DNA of 64,000 bases. Origin: Candidatus Alloclostridium intestinigallinarum (GTDB taxonomy: Bacteria; Bacillota; Clostridia; Christensenellales; UBA3700). The DNA is taken from positions 1 to 64,000 of the forward strand of contig CAJFJA010000008.1 in the NCBI GenBank assembly GCA_904382605.1. The letters are read 5' to 3'. Positions 45,632 to 54,229 of this stretch are shown here, one piece after another. Numbering within the stretch: position 1 is the first letter of the stretch; each line of letters starts with the position of its first letter. The notes beneath the pieces are model-generated. The model was not told the DNA's origin. It saw only the letters and a program-made list of their open reading frames with translations, and searched no databases. The translations under genes and the position numbers were made by a program.

Positions 45632-46861
45632 ATGCAATATACCAGATACGATGTTGAGGAATTCGTGCGCGAACACGACGTAAAGTTCGTGCGTTTGGCG
45701 TTTTGCGACATATTCGGGAACCAGAAGAACATATCCGTTGTGCCCCAGCAGTTGCCCAAGGCGTTCGAATACGGCATATCTTTCGACGCTTCGGCGGTGA
45801 AGGGCTTTATGAACGTGGAAAATTCCGACCTTTTGTTAAAGCCCGATCCCGCCACCATGTGCGTACTGCCCTGGCGTTCGCACGACGGTACGGTCATACG
45901 CATGTTCTGCGACATATACAAGCCCGACGGCACGCCTTTTACCGCCTCGGGCAGATATATTCTGAAAAACGCCTGCGGACACGCGCGCGAATTGGGCTAT
46001 ACCTGCCGCGTGGGCACGGAGTGCGAATTCTATCTGTTTCTTGCGGACAAGGACGGCGCGCCCACTTTGACTCCGCTGGACAGGGGCGGTTACTTCGACA
46101 TTTATCCGCTGGACAGGGGCGAAAACGTGCGCAGGGAGATATGCAACACGCTTACGGAAATGGGGCTAAATCCCGAGCGCAGCCACCACGAGCAGGGACC
46201 GGGACAGAACGAGATAGACTTCCGCCATTCCGAGCCGGTTTCCGCGGCGGATAACCTGGTGACTTTCCGCTGGATAGTTTCCAACGTGGCGCAGGCGAAC
46301 GGACTTGCGGCTTCCTTCGACCCCAAACCGCTGGAAGGTGAGAGCGGCAACGGACTGCACGTGAATATATCCCTGCAAAAAGACGGGGAGAACATATTCT
46401 CCGAATCAGGCGGCATGAGACGGGACGCGAAGAGTTTTATTGCGGGAGTTATGCGCAGGGCGGCGGAGATAGCCGCGTTTACCAATCCTCTGCCGCAGTC
46501 CTACGACAGGCTGGGCAGTTGCGAAGCGCCCAAATATATCACCTGGTCGCGCGGCAACCGCTCGCAGCTTATTCGTCTGCCGTATGCGGACGAGGCGGGC
46601 AGAAGGATAGAGTTGCGCTCGCCCGACCCTTCGTGCAACCCCTATCTCGTATTCGCGCTGATAATAGAGGCGGGGCTGGAGGGCATAAGGGAAAATCTTC
46701 AGCTGGAAGAGGCGTGCGACATGAATATGTTCGGGGTGGAAGACGGCAAATACCCTTCTCTGCCGGGCGATATAACCGCGGCGGCAAATCTTGCGAGAAA
46801 AAGCGCGTTTGTGGAAAGGGTACTTTCGCGCGAGGTGACGGAGAAATTTTTGGAAAGGTAA
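45632..46861 (+). CDS. glnA: Glutamine synthetase-like (GlnA type)
   Basis: 409 residues, about 30 shorter than usual GlnA. Catalytic motifs are present: GTECEFYLF, HHEQGPGQNEIDFRH, GNGLHVNIS, the NRSQLIRLP segment and RIELRSPDPSCNPYL. The adenylylation Tyr loop is not obvious. It may be a true glutamine synthetase or a related gamma-glutamyl ligase; its position between the glutamate synthase and the ANTAR regulator favours nitrogen assimilation. ATG 45632 follows GGCGGAGG. Confidence 0.8.
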   Translation: MQYTRYDVEEFVREHDVKFVRLAFCDIFGNQKNISVVPQQLPKAFEYGISFDASAVKGFMNVENSDLLLKPDPATMCVLPWRSHDGTVIRMFCDIYKPDGTPFTASGRYILKNACGHARELGYTCRVGTECEFYLFLADKDGAPTLTPLDRGGYFDIYPLDRGENVRREICNTLTEMGLNPERSHHEQGPGQNEIDFRHSEPVSAADNLVTFRWIVSNVAQANGLAASFDPKPLEGESGNGLHVNISLQKDGENIFSESGGMRRDAKSFIAGVMRRAAEIAAFTNPLPQSYDRLGSCEAPKYITWSRGNRSQLIRLPYADEAGRRIELRSPDPSCNPYLVFALIIEAGLEGIRENLQLEEACDMNMFGVEDGKYPSLPGDITAAANLARKSAFVERVLSREVTEKFLER

Positions 46862-46867
46862 GGCTTG

Positions 46868-47434
46868 ATGGGTAAAGTGCTGGTAGCTTCCATAGGAGAG
46901 CTTGACGTTCGGGAGATACTCGGGCGCGAGCTTTTTTCGCGCTTATCCGTGGAAAGGGTGAGCGGCGCGGGACAGGCGCGCAGGAAGCTGGGCGGCGATA
47001 CCTATTCCATGCTTATAATAAACACTCCTTTGGAAGACGAGATGGGCGCGGAATTAGCCATACAGGCGGCGGAGCGCACCACGGCGGGCATACTCGTGCT
47101 CGTAAGGCAGGGCGTATACGCCATGGCGGCGGATAAGCTGGAACCTTACGGAGTCATCGTCATGCCCAAGCCCTTCAACGGCGAGGACGCGCGCAGGGCA
47201 AGCAGACTGCTTCTTGCCACTTCCGCCCGCCTGCAGGGCATGAAGAGGGCGACCGTCAAGCTGAAAAGTCAGATAGACGAACTCAAAACGGTGTACCGCG
47301 CCAAATGCGTACTCATGCAGTATTTGGGCATGACGGAAGAAGAAGCGCACAAGTATATCGAAAAGCAGGCGATGGACAGCCGCCGCAGCCGCTTTGAAGT
47401 GGCGCTGGACGTAATCAGAACTTACGAAAATTGA
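46868..47434 (+). CDS. ANTAR-domain RNA-binding antiterminator (NitR-like)
   Basis: 188 residues. Residues ~1-115 form a receiver-like domain, but the phospho-acceptor position reads MLIINTPLEDEMG, with Asn where Asp is expected, so it is probably a pseudo-receiver. A coiled helix (KLKSQIDELKTVYRAK) leads into the ANTAR three-helix domain (about 140-188: CVLMQYLGMTEEEAHKYI, KQAMDSRRSRFEVALDVI). ANTAR proteins bind RNA hairpins with A1/G4 hexaloops and stop terminators forming. NitR of Clostridium beijerinckii is a known relative lying beside glnA. Seven bases downstream of glnA. Confidence 0.88.
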   Translation: MGKVLVASIGELDVREILGRELFSRLSVERVSGAGQARRKLGGDTYSMLIINTPLEDEMGAELAIQAAERTTAGILVLVRQGVYAMAADKLEPYGVIVMPKPFNGEDARRASRLLLATSARLQGMKRATVKLKSQIDELKTVYRAKCVLMQYLGMTEEEAHKYIEKQAMDSRRSRFEVALDVIRTYEN

Positions 47435-47454
47435 ATTAAATTCCGTCAAATGCG

Positions 47455-47484
47455 TTGACAGGAATACGGCGGTGAGAGTATAAT
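47455..47484 (+). promoter_or_regulatory. pyrG promoter
   Basis: TTGACA at 47455-47460 and TATAAT at 47479-47484, 18-bp spacer. Predicted start at 47491, the first base of the hairpin. Confidence 0.85.
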
Positions 47485-47490
47485 TTACAA

Positions 47491-47537
47491 GAACAAAGGC
47501 GTTCACCGCGGATAATTTCCGCAGTGGGCGCTTTTTT
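47491..47537 (+). promoter_or_regulatory. pyrG leader: ANTAR-type hairpin and terminator
   Basis: GAAC, hexaloop AAAGGC, GTTC at 47491-47504, identical to the glutamate synthase leader. The terminator pairs AAAGGCGTTCAC (47495-47506) with GTGGGCGCTTTT and ends in a T run at 47537. The two structures share bases, so they are mutually exclusive. Confidence 0.78.
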
Positions 47538-47553
47538 ACTTTTCGGAGGACGT

Positions 47554-49146
47554 ATGAGCAAGTATATCTTTGTAACGGGCGGAGTCGTTTCTGGACTTGG
47601 TAAGGGCATTACCGTGGCTTCCCTCGGCAGACTGTTGAAGTCCAAGGGGTATAAGGTGGCGGCGCAAAAGCTCGACCCCTACATAAACGTGGACCCGGGC
47701 ACCATGAGCCCCTACCAGCACGGCGAAGTTTTCGTTACCGAAGACGGCGCGGAAACCGACCTGGATTTGGGTCATTACGAGCGCTTTATTGACGAAAATA
47801 CCAACAAGTATTCCAACCTTACCACGGGCAAGGTATACTACAACGTGATAAGAAAGGAGCGCGAGGGCGCCTATCTCGGCGGCACCGTGCAGGTGATTCC
47901 GCATATCACCGACGAGATAAAGCGGTTTATCTACTCCGTGGGCGCAAAGACGGGCGCGGACGTGGTCATAACGGAGATAGGCGGCACGATAGGCGACATA
48001 GAAAGCCAGCCTTTTCTTGAAGCCGTGCGCCAGGTATGCTTCGAGCATAAGGGGGAGAGCATGCTCATACACGTCACCTTGGTGCCGTTCATAGACGGTT
48101 CCGACGAGTACAAGACAAAGCCCACGCAACATTCGGTAAAGGAACTCCAATCCATGGGTCTGCACCCCGACATAATCGTGGCGCGGTGTAAGGAGCGCCT
48201 GCCGCGCGACGTCAAGGATAAAATAGCCATGTTCTGCAACGTGGAGCGCGACTGCGTTATAGATAACGTCACCGTGCCCAGCCTGTACGAAGCGCCTCTC
48301 ATGCTGGAAGAAGACGAAATAAGCAAGAAGGTGTGCCGCATACTCGGCTTAACGGATTATCCCTGCGACCTTGAAGAGTGGAAGGAGATGGTAAAGCGGA
48401 TAAAAACCACGGGCAGGGGCGTGAAAATCGCGCTCGTGGGCAAGTACGTCAGACTGCACGACGCTTACCTTTCCGTAGCCGAAGCGCTCCGCCACGGCGG
48501 CATAGCTCATAACCTCTCCGTGGAGATAGATTGGGTGGATTCGGAGCTTTTGACGGAAGAAAACGTAAAGGAGCGGCTTTCCGGCTGCGGCGGAGTCATC
48601 GTCCCCGGCGGCTTCGGCGACAGGGGCATAGAGGGCATGATTGTCGCGGCAAAATACTGCCGTGAAAATAACGTGCCTTACTTCGGAATATGCCTGGGTA
48701 TGCAGATAGCCGTAATCGAGTACGCGCGCAACGTGCTTAAATTGCAGGGCGCGCATTCGGGCGAATTCAACAGTATGTCGCCGCATAAGGTCATCGACCT
48801 TATGGAGGACCAGTACGGCAACCTGCCCAAGGGCGGCACCATGCGTTTAGGCAAATATCCCTGCCGTCTGCTGGAAGGAAGCAGGGCAAGGGAAATTTAC
48901 GGCGCTGAGCAGGTGGACGAGCGGCACCGCCACCGCTACGAATTCAACAACGCGTACAGGCGCGACTTTGAAAAGGCGGGGCTTACCGTGTGCGGCTACT
49001 CGCCCGACTGCAAGCTGGTGGAAGCGGTGGAGATAAGCGGCAGACCCTTTTACATAGGCGTACAGTTCCACCCCGAATTCAAGTCAAGACCCAACCGTCC
49101 GCACCCCCTGTTTGCGGCATTTATAAAAGCGTCATCGGAGGTATAA
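47554..49146 (+). CDS. pyrG: CTP synthase
   Basis: 530 residues. Synthetase domain: [34 protein letters not shown] and [15 protein letters not shown]. Class I glutaminase domain: PGGFGDRG, the nucleophile Cys in YFGICLGMQ and VQFHPEF near the end. It aminates UTP to CTP with glutamine. ATG 47554 follows GGAGGA and lies after the leader terminator. It is the only pyrimidine gene here; glutamine use explains its place in this block. Confidence 0.95.
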   Translation: MSKYIFVTGGVVSGLGKGITVASLGRLLKSKGYKVAAQKLDPYINVDPGTMSPYQHGEVFVTEDGAETDLDLGHYERFIDENTNKYSNLTTGKVYYNVIRKEREGAYLGGTVQVIPHITDEIKRFIYSVGAKTGADVVITEIGGTIGDIESQPFLEAVRQVCFEHKGESMLIHVTLVPFIDGSDEYKTKPTQHSVKELQSMGLHPDIIVARCKERLPRDVKDKIAMFCNVERDCVIDNVTVPSLYEAPLMLEEDEISKKVCRILGLTDYPCDLEEWKEMVKRIKTTGRGVKIALVGKYVRLHDAYLSVAEALRHGGIAHNLSVEIDWVDSELLTEENVKERLSGCGGVIVPGGFGDRGIEGMIVAAKYCRENNVPYFGICLGMQIAVIEYARNVLKLQGAHSGEFNSMSPHKVIDLMEDQYGNLPKGGTMRLGKYPCRLLEGSRAREIYGAEQVDERHRHRYEFNNAYRRDFEKAGLTVCGYSPDCKLVEAVEISGRPFYIGVQFHPEFKSRPNRPHPLFAAFIKASSEV

Positions 49147-49147
49147 A

Positions 49148-50317
49148 ATGAAGATAAATCCCACGTTTTCCCAGCTCACCCCCAGCTATCTGTTTGCGGA
49201 GATAGCAAACAGGGTCGCGGCTTATAAAAAGGCGAACCCCGGTAAAAAAGTCATCTCGCTGGGTATAGGCGACGTCACCCGTCCGCTCATAAAACCTGCG
49301 GTTGACGCGCTTATCAAGGCAAGCGGTGAAATGGGCACGGCAGAAGGTTTCCGCGGCTACGGACCCGAGCAGGGCTACGAGTTTCTGCGCGCCGCTCTCG
49401 TGAAGTATTACGCCGGGCGCGGAGTTACGCTCGCCACCGACGAAGTGTTTATCTCCGACGGCGCAAAGAGCGATTTGGGCAACTTCTTGGATATCTTTCC
49501 GCGCGGCATAACCGCGCTTATTCCCGACCCCGTATATCCCGCCTATGTGGACGGCAATATCATGTCGGGCAATAAGATAGTTTACATGGACGCAACTCCC
49601 GAAAACGGCTTTCTGCCCATGCCCGAAGACGTGGAGGGCAGGGCGGACGTCATATACCTTTGCTCGCCCAACAATCCCACGGGCGCGGCGTACACCTTTG
49701 AACAGCTTGCCGTGTGGGTGGATTACGCGTTAAAGACGGGCGCGCTCATCATCTACGACGCCGCCTATGAGCGGTTTATTCAGGACGAAGACTGTCCGCA
49801 CACCGTCTTTTCCGTGCCCGGCGCGCGCGGCTGCGCGGTGGAGATATGCTCTTTTTCCAAAATGGCGGGCTTTACGGGCCTGAGGTGCGGTTGGACGGTA
49901 GTTCCCCACGAATTGCAGGCAAACTCCGTAAACGCCGCGTGGCTCAGGCGGCAGTGCGTAAAATTCAACGGCGTGCCTTACATAGTCCAGCGCGCGGCGG
50001 AAGCGGCGCTCACGCCCGAAGGACTTGCCGCGGCGGATAAGAATATCGAATATTACAGGATAAACGCGCGCGTCATAGGCGCCGCGCTTGACAGCATGGG
50101 TATCCGCTACTACGGCGGCAAAAATTCGCCCTATATCTGGATGCAGTGCGGCATGCCCTCGTGGGAATACTTCGACAAACTGCTTAACAATGCGCAGATA
50201 GTGGGCACCCCAGGCGCGGGCTTCGGCAAGAACGGGGAAGGCTTCTTCCGTCTGACCGCTTTCGGCGGAGCGGGCAACACCGTGGAAGCGGCGCAGAGGC
50301 TGCTCAAACTGAAATAA
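49148..50317 (+). CDS. dapL: LL-diaminopimelate aminotransferase
   Basis: 389 residues, normal length. LGIGDVTRPLIKPAV near residue 36, FRGYGPEQGYEFLR, SPNNPTGAAY (about 176) and the PLP lysine in CSFSKMAGFTGLRCGW. It converts tetrahydrodipicolinate to LL-diaminopimelate using glutamate as amino donor, for lysine and peptidoglycan. It starts one base after pyrG and is therefore under the same leader. Confidence 0.93.
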   Translation: MKINPTFSQLTPSYLFAEIANRVAAYKKANPGKKVISLGIGDVTRPLIKPAVDALIKASGEMGTAEGFRGYGPEQGYEFLRAALVKYYAGRGVTLATDEVFISDGAKSDLGNFLDIFPRGITALIPDPVYPAYVDGNIMSGNKIVYMDATPENGFLPMPEDVEGRADVIYLCSPNNPTGAAYTFEQLAVWVDYALKTGALIIYDAAYERFIQDEDCPHTVFSVPGARGCAVEICSFSKMAGFTGLRCGWTVVPHELQANSVNAAWLRRQCVKFNGVPYIVQRAAEAALTPEGLAAADKNIEYYRINARVIGAALDSMGIRYYGGKNSPYIWMQCGMPSWEYFDKLLNNAQIVGTPGAGFGKNGEGFFRLTAFGGAGNTVEAAQRLLKLK

Positions 50318-50341
50318 CTTTATTATCCCGTTTGTCAATCA

Positions 50342-50380
50342 AACGGTAAAAAGCCCCGAACTTCGGGGCTTTTTACCGTT
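50342..50380. terminator. Bidirectional terminator
   Basis: Long perfect palindrome with arms AACGGTAAAAAGCCCCGAA and its complement, between dapL and the convergent lipoprotein gene. Confidence 0.92.
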
Positions 50381-50391
50381 GTAGGGTGATA

Positions 50392-51487
50392 CTACGCCTC
50401 TTCGGGCAGAGGAATCTGTTCTATCTTCATTCCCGTAAAGGTGTATTCGGTTGATTGGGAAGTGGTGGTGTATTTTCCTTGTTGAATATTTGCAATTATG
50501 CTTTCGGGATTTGTTGAAGGCGCTTCGGCTCTTAACGTATATTTTTCCACACCGACTTTCGTTATTTGATAAACCATAATATTTCTATATTCTTTTCCGC
50601 CTTCTGCACTTAGAGTCCCGATATTACACCAAATATCGCCTTCAAGGGTGTTGTCAGCATCAATTGTTTGTATTACAGTTTTGCCAAGGTCAGTGTTGTT
50701 TTCAATATTTGCAAAAGATGATTGTGGGTTTTGATAGTCTACTGAATATGTGACATTATTTAAATTTCCATTAATAATATCTTGCACAGTATCAACTGCA
50801 TCAAACGATACTTTCCCTACTTTAAAATATTTTGAATTTCCCTGAGTATAATATACATTCGCATATAATCCATTTATGTCATTGTTGCTAATATTTGCTA
50901 CATACCATTCTACGCTGTCAAAACTTTCTGCAGTTCCATTTCTTCCGATAAATTGTTTTGCCAAACTCTCCATATGAGTTTCATTCAAAATTTGCACAAA
51001 CTCATCTGCAAAATAATTTATTTCGTCAATTTCGTCCACTTTATAAATGCTTTCGGGGAAGTCGGAAGTATCGCCGTCACCGGGATTTATAGGATCGGTA
51101 GGGTCAGAAGGGTCAGGATCGATAACAGGATCATCAGGATCAATGACAGGGTCGTCAGGGTCGATAACAGGATCATCAGGATCAATGACAGGGTCGTCAG
51201 GGTCGATAACAGGATCAACAGGGTCGTCGGGCACGATAACGTCGTCCCAGTAGTCGTCATCGTTTTCGTTTGAATTGTCCGGGTTATCGGTATCCGAAGA
51301 AGGGGGTTCGGTCTGTCCGGGAGTTGCGGGATCTGCGTCGTCATCGCCGCCGAAAAGGCACGCGGCAAAGGAGAATATTACGCACAGTATAAGGCATAAA
51401 GTTATGCCGGTTAAGACAATACGCTTAAAATTTTTCTTAATGCTTGTGGGGGGGGGTAGCCCTGTCTGAAGAATAGTTGTTTTGCAT
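50392..51487 (-). CDS. Lipoprotein with DPDDPVI repeats, frame set by a G9 tract
   Basis: About 365 residues. Signal peptide IVLTGITLCLILCVIFSFAA with lipobox FAAC, an Asp/Pro-rich linker with heptad repeats DPDDPVI (DNA period 21/42 bp, ~51111-51230), then a globular domain (~160-365). Start problem: the ATG at 51487 has GAGGTG five bases upstream, but in this sequence its frame ends after 26 codons. The long frame opens only with a GTG (51495) inside that ribosome site. The nine Gs at 51448-51456 (C in the gene) lie between ATG and signal peptide. Ten or seven would put the ATG in frame. I therefore read it as a phase-variable gene caught in the off state, or a sequencing slip. Confidence 0.65.
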
Positions 51488-51521
51488 AAGAGCACCTCTT
51501 TTTAATTAGTTTTTCACTTAC

Positions 51522-51549
51522 ATTATAGCACGGCTAATATAAAATTCAA
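51522..51549 (-). promoter_or_regulatory. Promoter of the phase-variable lipoprotein gene
   Basis: Minus-strand TTGAAT (51549-51544) and TATAAT (51527-51522), 16-bp spacer. Confidence 0.55.
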
Positions 51550-51584
51550 CAAAAAAGCCGTGATATTCCCGAAAAATTTTTCCG

Positions 51585-51819
51585 TACCCATATCCAACCT
51601 CAGTAGAATACATTTTACAGTGAAACATAAAATATGTGTGTATGTCGTGTTGTAAAATGCTTTGCTTCAGCGGGAGCGCGTGGCGCTCCACCCATGATAA
51701 TCTGCGAAGCAACCGGGCAATAATGCCGAATTGCTTTCTTCGCAGAGTAATCAGCCTGCGGCGGCTCGCCGCCCGAAAGCAGTACGATTAAAGTGTTCTA
51801 CTGGGGTTGGGTATGGGTA
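51585..51819. mobile_element. MITE copy 3 (TA-flanked, 235 bp)
   Basis: Ends TACCCATATCCAACCTCAG and the complement of TACCCATACCCAACCCCAG. Both ends have CCCAT instead of CCCGT, so the change is matched on the two sides. The interior carries an inserted hairpin-rich piece of the 122-bp repeat family (GGGAGCGCGTGGCGCTCC). It lies between the lipoprotein and P-loop genes. Confidence 0.78.
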
Positions 51820-51841
51820 CACGCCGCCGCAGGACAAAAAA

Positions 51842-51871
51842 TTGCATTTTATAAGCAATGTATGTTATAAT
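51842..51871 (+). promoter_or_regulatory. Promoter of the P-loop gene
   Basis: TTGCAT at 51842-51847 and TATAAT at 51866-51871, 18-bp spacer, outside the MITE. Confidence 0.6.
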
Positions 51872-51915
51872 ATTTCAGTACCCATAAGGGGTAAATAAAA
51901 AACGGCGGTGCGGTT

Positions 51916-52416
51916 ATGATACTTTACGCATTGGAAGCAAAGGACAATTGCGGCAAGTCCACTACGCTTAAAAAGTTGCTTCTCCACCTTTTGGAAAGCG
52001 GGGCGGCGCCCCTTACCGACGTGAGCAAATCACAGCTCAAAGGTCAACTTCTTGCCGAAAGGCGCGCACGCATTTCGGGCGAGGAATACGAAACGCAGGA
52101 CATTACGGCGATATTGGACGTGGCGGGCACAAAGGTGGGCATAGCCACGGACGGTTCCACGCCGGAAGTTACGGGCGACGCTGTCAATCTTTTCCGCGAC
52201 AGCGGTTGCAAGGTGTGCTTTTTCGCCGTGCGTTCAAAAGGCGCGGTGCAGGCGATGCTGAACGAATACGCGCGGTATAACACCGTTTACCGCGTGGAAA
52301 AGGCGGTACTTTTCGGCGCGGAGCAATTCCCCGACTGCAACAGGTACATAGAAGAGCTGAACGCCTGGCAGGCAAGCCGTCTTTACGACTTTTGCCAAAG
52401 CGAATTAAACGCCTGA
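51916..52416 (+). CDS. P-loop NTPase-like protein of unknown function
   Basis: 166 residues. ALEAKDNCGKSTTLKKLL at the N terminus is a degenerate Walker A (first Gly replaced). AILDVAGTKVGIATDG may be the Walker B/sensor region. The size and the start recall nucleotide kinases such as Tmk, but no lid or nucleotide-specific motif is visible. A partial second copy of its C-terminal third lies at 53586-53775. It ends one base before the permease gene. Confidence 0.5.
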   Translation: MILYALEAKDNCGKSTTLKKLLLHLLESGAAPLTDVSKSQLKGQLLAERRARISGEEYETQDITAILDVAGTKVGIATDGSTPEVTGDAVNLFRDSGCKVCFFAVRSKGAVQAMLNEYARYNTVYRVEKAVLFGAEQFPDCNRYIEELNAWQASRLYDFCQSELNA

Positions 52417-52417
52417 T

Positions 52418-53254
52418 ATGCTGGCGGTTTTTGTAATCGTCATATTATTCGCCACCTGCGCGGGGGCTACCTGCGGCATGGGCGGCGGAGTTATAATAAA
52501 ACCCGTTCTGGACGCGCTCAGTCCCATGAGCGCGTTTCAGATAAATTTCACCTCGTCCATGTGCGTGCTCGCCATGGCGCTTTCTTCCCTTGTAAAGCAC
52601 TTATTCCAAAAAAAGTCTTCGCATATCCCCACCGCGGTTGCGGCGGCTTGCGGAGCTTTTGCCGGCGGCGTGGCGGGCGAGTTTATCTTTGAAGCGGTTG
52701 AAAACGCCGCAGGGTCGGTACTCGGCGAAAATGCCGACGCGCTTATCAAAATAATTCAGAATTCCGTGCTGGCGTTGCTCCTTGTCGGCGTGCTTGTCTA
52801 TATGCTCCTGCGCAAAGAAAAGGGCGTATATCTTCCCTCGGCGGCAATGACGATAAAGGCGTTCGCCGCCTGTTGCGTGCTCGGCGTAATCTCCACCTTC
52901 CTGGGCATAGGCGGAGGTCCTATCAACGTGTGCGTGCTCTGCCTCGTTTTGCGCACGGATACGAAGGAAGTCACTTTCTACTCCCTTTTAACCGTCATGT
53001 TCGCGCAGGTGGCAAAGCTGTTCAAACTCGCCGTCACGGGCGGTTTCACTTCCAACGTCATTCTGGACGTAAATCTGGAGTGGTGGGCGCTCGTCATAAT
53101 GATAGCCGCCGCCGTGATAGGCGGACTGCTCGGCGCCGTGTTCAACAAGCGCCTTTCTTCAAAAGCCGTCAACCGCATCTATTACGCCGTTATCGGGATA
53201 GTAATCGCGCTGAATATCTACAATATAATTTACAACGCGGTGACCGCGCTGTAA
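52418..53254 (+). CDS. TauE/SafE-family membrane permease
   Basis: 278 residues, about eight membrane helices in two halves. Each half starts with the Gly-rich family motif: ATCGMGGGVIIKPVL (about 12-26) and FLGIGGGPINVCVL (about 163-176). Members export sulfite or other small organosulfur anions. The substrate is unknown. The gene directly follows the P-loop gene and is probably co-transcribed. Confidence 0.82.
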   Translation: MLAVFVIVILFATCAGATCGMGGGVIIKPVLDALSPMSAFQINFTSSMCVLAMALSSLVKHLFQKKSSHIPTAVAAACGAFAGGVAGEFIFEAVENAAGSVLGENADALIKIIQNSVLALLLVGVLVYMLLRKEKGVYLPSAAMTIKAFAACCVLGVISTFLGIGGGPINVCVLCLVLRTDTKEVTFYSLLTVMFAQVAKLFKLAVTGGFTSNVILDVNLEWWALVIMIAAAVIGGLLGAVFNKRLSSKAVNRIYYAVIGIVIALNIYNIIYNAVTAL

Positions 53255-53333
53255 TTTTCAAAGTTACCCGATGAAACCGTTTGAAAAAACGCGCCCCGTG
53301 GCGCGTTTGTAATTTTCGTTCGTGCAGACAAAC

Positions 53334-53585
53334 GTCAGAGTCTGCTTTTGAAATCGTCGTAGGAAAAGGTTCTTACCGTCACAAGTTCTCCGTCCGATTT
53401 TCTGTATAAAATATCTGGCAGAGGCGTGCCGTTAAAGGTGTTCGTCTTTACCATGGTGTAAAGCGCCATATCCAGAAAGGTCACCCTGTCGCCTATGCGC
53501 AGGGGCGTATCGAAGGAATAGTCGCCTATGACGTCGCCCGCAAGACAGGTGTTGCCCGCAAGGCGGTAGGTGTACTTTTTTTCGC
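53334..53585 (-). pseudogene. Duplicated 3' fragment of carboxynorspermidine decarboxylase
   Basis: About 250 bases nearly identical to 56685-56935, the end of the nspC-like gene, in the same orientation (differing at scattered bases such as CGTATCG versus CATATCG). It has no start and stops abruptly at CTTTTTTTCGCC, where it joins a fragment of the P-loop gene. Non-functional remnant. Confidence 0.85.
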
Positions 53586-53775
53586 CGGGCGTTCAAAAGG
53601 CGCGGTGCAGGCGATGTTGAACGAATACGCGCGGTATAACACCGTTTACCGCATAGAACAAGCGGTGCTGTTAAATGCGGAAAGCTTTCCCGACCGCTTC
53701 AAATATACGGAAGAACTCAACAGCTGGCAGGCAAACAGACTTTACGACTTTTGCCAAAGCGAAATTACGGGGTGA
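53586..53775 (+). pseudogene. Duplicated 3' fragment of the P-loop gene
   Basis: Reads RSKGAVQAMLNEYARYNTVY and ELNSWQANRLYDFCQSEI, a diverged copy of residues ~105-166 of the protein at 51916. It lacks the N-terminal two thirds and a start. It begins at the junction with the nspC fragment. Confidence 0.85.
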
Positions 53776-53810
53776 AAGATTGTTGCGCAAATAACGGTTA
53801 AGAAATAAGC

Positions 53811-53839
53811 TTGACTTTTTTACGGCGCAATGTTATTAT
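53811..53839 (+). promoter_or_regulatory. Promoter of the small membrane protein gene
   Basis: TTGACT at 53811-53816 and TATTAT at 53834-53839, 17-bp spacer. Confidence 0.75.
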
Positions 53840-53869
53840 TTTATTGAAATTAAATTAAGGGGGCGGAAG

Positions 53870-54169
53870 GTGTTTAACAGCTCTTTGAAATTGATCAAAA
53901 GAATAATTGATTTTTTATTTGTGTTTATCGAGGCAACATTATTGATAGCAACGATATTGTTGACGATGTACGTATCGGTGCTTTTCACGCTGATGTTGTT
54001 CGTTATGGTGTTTTGCCTGCCGATGTGGATAGTTATCCGCCTGCATTTAAGACATATGGACGATGTGAGAAAAATACGCGAAATGTTGGAAAAGGCGGCA
54101 ATCATAGGAGAAAAAGAGAGCGCCGATAAGAAAAATGCGCAGGGGGCGTTTTCAAGCAAAAGCATATAA
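53870..54169 (+). CDS. Small two-helix membrane protein
   Basis: 99 residues with GTG start, AAGGGGG about seven bases upstream. Two hydrophobic segments (about 12-33 and 35-58) are followed by a charged cytoplasmic-type tail (HMDDVRKIREMLEKAA). No family recognised. A good promoter and its place before the leucine-rich-repeat gene suggest a short operon. Confidence 0.55.
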   Translation: MFNSSLKLIKRIIDFLFVFIEATLLIATILLTMYVSVLFTLMLFVMVFCLPMWIVIRLHLRHMDDVRKIREMLEKAAIIGEKESADKKNAQGAFSSKSI

Positions 54170-54229
54170 CATCAAAAAGCCGTTTGTTAAAAGACAGCCG
54201 AGTACAAAAACTTGATATAAGCAGGAAAA

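Noticed and set aside
45571-45632. ANTAR-type terminator leader before glnA
   Set aside because: No terminator and no A1/G4 hexaloop hairpin found between the glnA promoter and start.
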